Source: Prevotella sp.
GTDB lineage: Bacteria; Bacteroidota; Bacteroidia; Bacteroidales; Bacteroidaceae
Assembly: GCA_021203705.1 (NCBI GenBank)
Contig: JAJQAR010000183.1
Location: 1 to 7,915 of the forward strand
Direction: 5' to 3'
Length of the DNA: 7,915 nucleotides
Below the pieces are notes generated by a model. That model saw nothing but the letters and a program-made list of their open reading frames with translations, had not been told where the DNA came from and did not search any database. A program made the position numbers and the translations under genes. Below, in pieces: positions 7,601 to 7,915 of this stretch (position 1 is its first letter; the number at the start of each line of letters is the position of its first letter).

Positions 7601-7915
7601 AATTATTTGGCTGGAGGCTTTATGGGTATTATTAGGACAACCTCGGATCGAATTGTTCCTAAATATCTACATATCATCTTGAATTGCAATGTTTTCAGGG
7701 ATATAGTCCGCATGCAAAGTTCCGGCAATAATATAAAAAACCTCTCTGCTTCAATTGGGCAATTAAAAATCCCCCTCCCACCCAAAGATATCCAAGACAA
7801 AATCGTTGCTGAGATTAATGCCATCGAGGATAATGTCGCATTAAGCAAGAATCTAATTTTGAAATTAGAAAATAATATAGAAGGAATTTTGTATTCTGTT
7901 GTGGCAGAGCCTCTC
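4697..7915 (+). CDS. Single-chain restriction-modification enzyme: HsdR_N nuclease, HsdM methylase and HsdS recognition domain (3' end beyond window)
   Basis: At least 1073 codons, open to the window end. Predicted to cut foreign DNA and methylate adenine at the same target. Residues 1-180: a PD-(D/E)xK nuclease like the HsdR N-terminus, with Glu69, Asp101 in RLDI, Glu116-Cys-Lys118, and a QxxxY motif at Gln137-Tyr141. About 225-400: HsdM N-terminal helical domain with GNAFNKLFSLFLCKVYDE from 246. About 400-700: N6-adenine methylase with GQFFTP (400-405), SAM motif I DYASGSGHF (439-447) and catalytic NPPY (556-559). From about 880: HsdS-type recognition domain (SINDIANVIRG start; IPLPPKDIQDKIV at 1025-1037, then a helical spacer). 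No helicase/translocase motifs lie between nuclease and methylase, so it should cut near its site without translocation, as type IIG enzymes do. All catalytic residues are intact. It has its own promoter element. Only one recognition half-domain is visible; a second, or a separate S gene, may follow. Confidence 0.9.
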   Translation, partial: MDRKGFITSLGFVPKNGTKSIYQKVYAAHDCYTISIDLEKEHIDYGDKIVAESKTTQNFFQPENFVVLECVDRLLRKGYLPQNIVLEKTWRSGHGTSGRLDICVNRDDGSPYLFIECKTYGREFQRELSNIHTDGGQLFTYFQLSGCKADLLMLYASELRNNSFVYCNEIVKIEDDYRSGDVKDIYEKWNKLTKNNGVFEDDVLPYKFKSKALTRRQLKEIKAEDSSYIFNRFLEILRHNVISDKGNAFNKLFSLFLCKVYDETATLEDEQMNFQWIEGVDDYVSFQLRLSNLYVYGMKKFLDRDVSDFNDADFERRCSNLPDSLKEFITKEVNKLRLEKNNEFAFLEVFDADSFLENAKVVKEVVELIQGYRIRYNKRQQYLSDFFELLLTTGLKQEAGQFFTPIPVAQFIIKCLPIDKIVTERLSERNGEILPFMIDYASGSGHFITEYMHEVQNLINSCDESKFIQGTQTAIRNWRTDNFQWANQYVYGIEKDYRLVKVGKVGCYLQGDGLAEVILSDGLANFYRNKDYKGKLRKVVDDGKKDNQQFDILLSNPPYSVYSFRRTTRNFYTENDFELYEALTDNSSEIECLFIERAKQLLKEGGLAGIILPSSILTNSGIYTKAREIILRYFDIVAIAELGSNTFMATNTNTVVLFMRRRDNYFADNTKYAVDTYFHTLNDVTINHIETPVSKYVAHVWNGLEYSDYVTLLRKSPNDKVMAHDIFIEYKKKYSAKTAPEFWETILNIEAEKLLYFIMAYPQQVVIVKSGEKEVEKRFLGYEFSNRRGNEGIHSVQRGKSIDECTQLFDVDRLDNPDKASSYVYQAFCGDFSSQISENMRQHVSRANLIDLLAFDNDSFEKVISLTAKKKVQLTDKFETVSINDIANVIRGITYSKINQSLDETSKIVLTAENITLSGQLEINKKIFLQENFVVDTDKLLRKNDCFICFSSGSKEHVGKVAFINENTNYLAGGFMGIIRTTSDRIVPKYLHIILNCNVFRDIVRMQSSGNNIKNLSASIGQLKIPLPPKDIQDKIVAEINAIEDNVALSKNLILKLENNIEGILYSVVAEPL
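7301..7309 (+). repeat. A9 homopolymer inside the restriction-modification gene
   Basis: Nine consecutive A residues encode Lys869-Lys871 in the linker between the methylase and the recognition domain. It is the longest homopolymer I see in the coding part of the window. Loss of one A gives AAA AAA AAG TAC AGT TAA; gain of one gives AAA AAA AAA AGT ACA GTT AAC TGA. Both shifts therefore stop within about eight codons and remove the recognition domain. Confidence 0.8.

Overview
The window looks chromosomal and comes from a Bacteroidetes bacterium, most likely a Bacteroidales/Prevotella-type organism. The evidence is a PorQ-type type IX secretion protein (a system confined to this phylum), a TonB and a polyprenyl synthase of the kind found in the phylum, promoters of the form TAnnTTTG in place of a sigma70-type -10 box, and weak Shine-Dalgarno signals. 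Genus assignment is inference.

Left part (1-1676, minus strand): a two-gene unit, porQ followed 42 bases later by cmk (cytidylate kinase, whose last codon or codons lie beyond the window start). A 178-base divergent intergenic region follows. A three-gene rightward unit then runs 1858-4374: an energy transducer TonB (GTG start), a trans-polyprenyl diphosphate synthase and a TatD-family metal-dependent nuclease, with gaps of 31 and 17 bases. These are housekeeping and envelope genes: nucleotide phosphorylation, outer-membrane secretion, energising of outer-membrane transport, isoprenoid chain synthesis and nucleic-acid processing.

Right part (4372-7915): accessory DNA begins exactly at the tatD stop codon. 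The first element is a four-unit DNA repeat, TGACCCGATAAA, with period 21/21/24 bases. Read one frame over, it encodes DPI(N/K) heptads, and one base out of phase with it lies a winged-helix domain (4449-4643). I read this as the frameshifted 3' remnant of a RecG-like/AlbA_2 ATP-binding regulator gene. After a good TAnnTTTG promoter element comes one very long gene, 4697 to beyond 7915. It has no stop in 1073 codons; I read every codon by eye. It fuses an HsdR-N-type PD-(D/E)xK nuclease, an HsdM-type N6-adenine methylase and an HsdS-type target-recognition domain, with no helicase motor: a single-chain restriction-modification enzyme of the type IIG / type I-derived kind.

Points most worth a second look: the DPI(N/K)-repeat/winged-helix remnant whose first repeat supplies the tatD stop; an A9 tract directly before the recognition domain, where a one-base slip in either direction gives an almost immediate stop; and the sharp fall in GC at the recognition domain, which suggests domain exchange. 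I saw no tRNA, rRNA, CRISPR array, insertion sequence or strong hairpin terminator.
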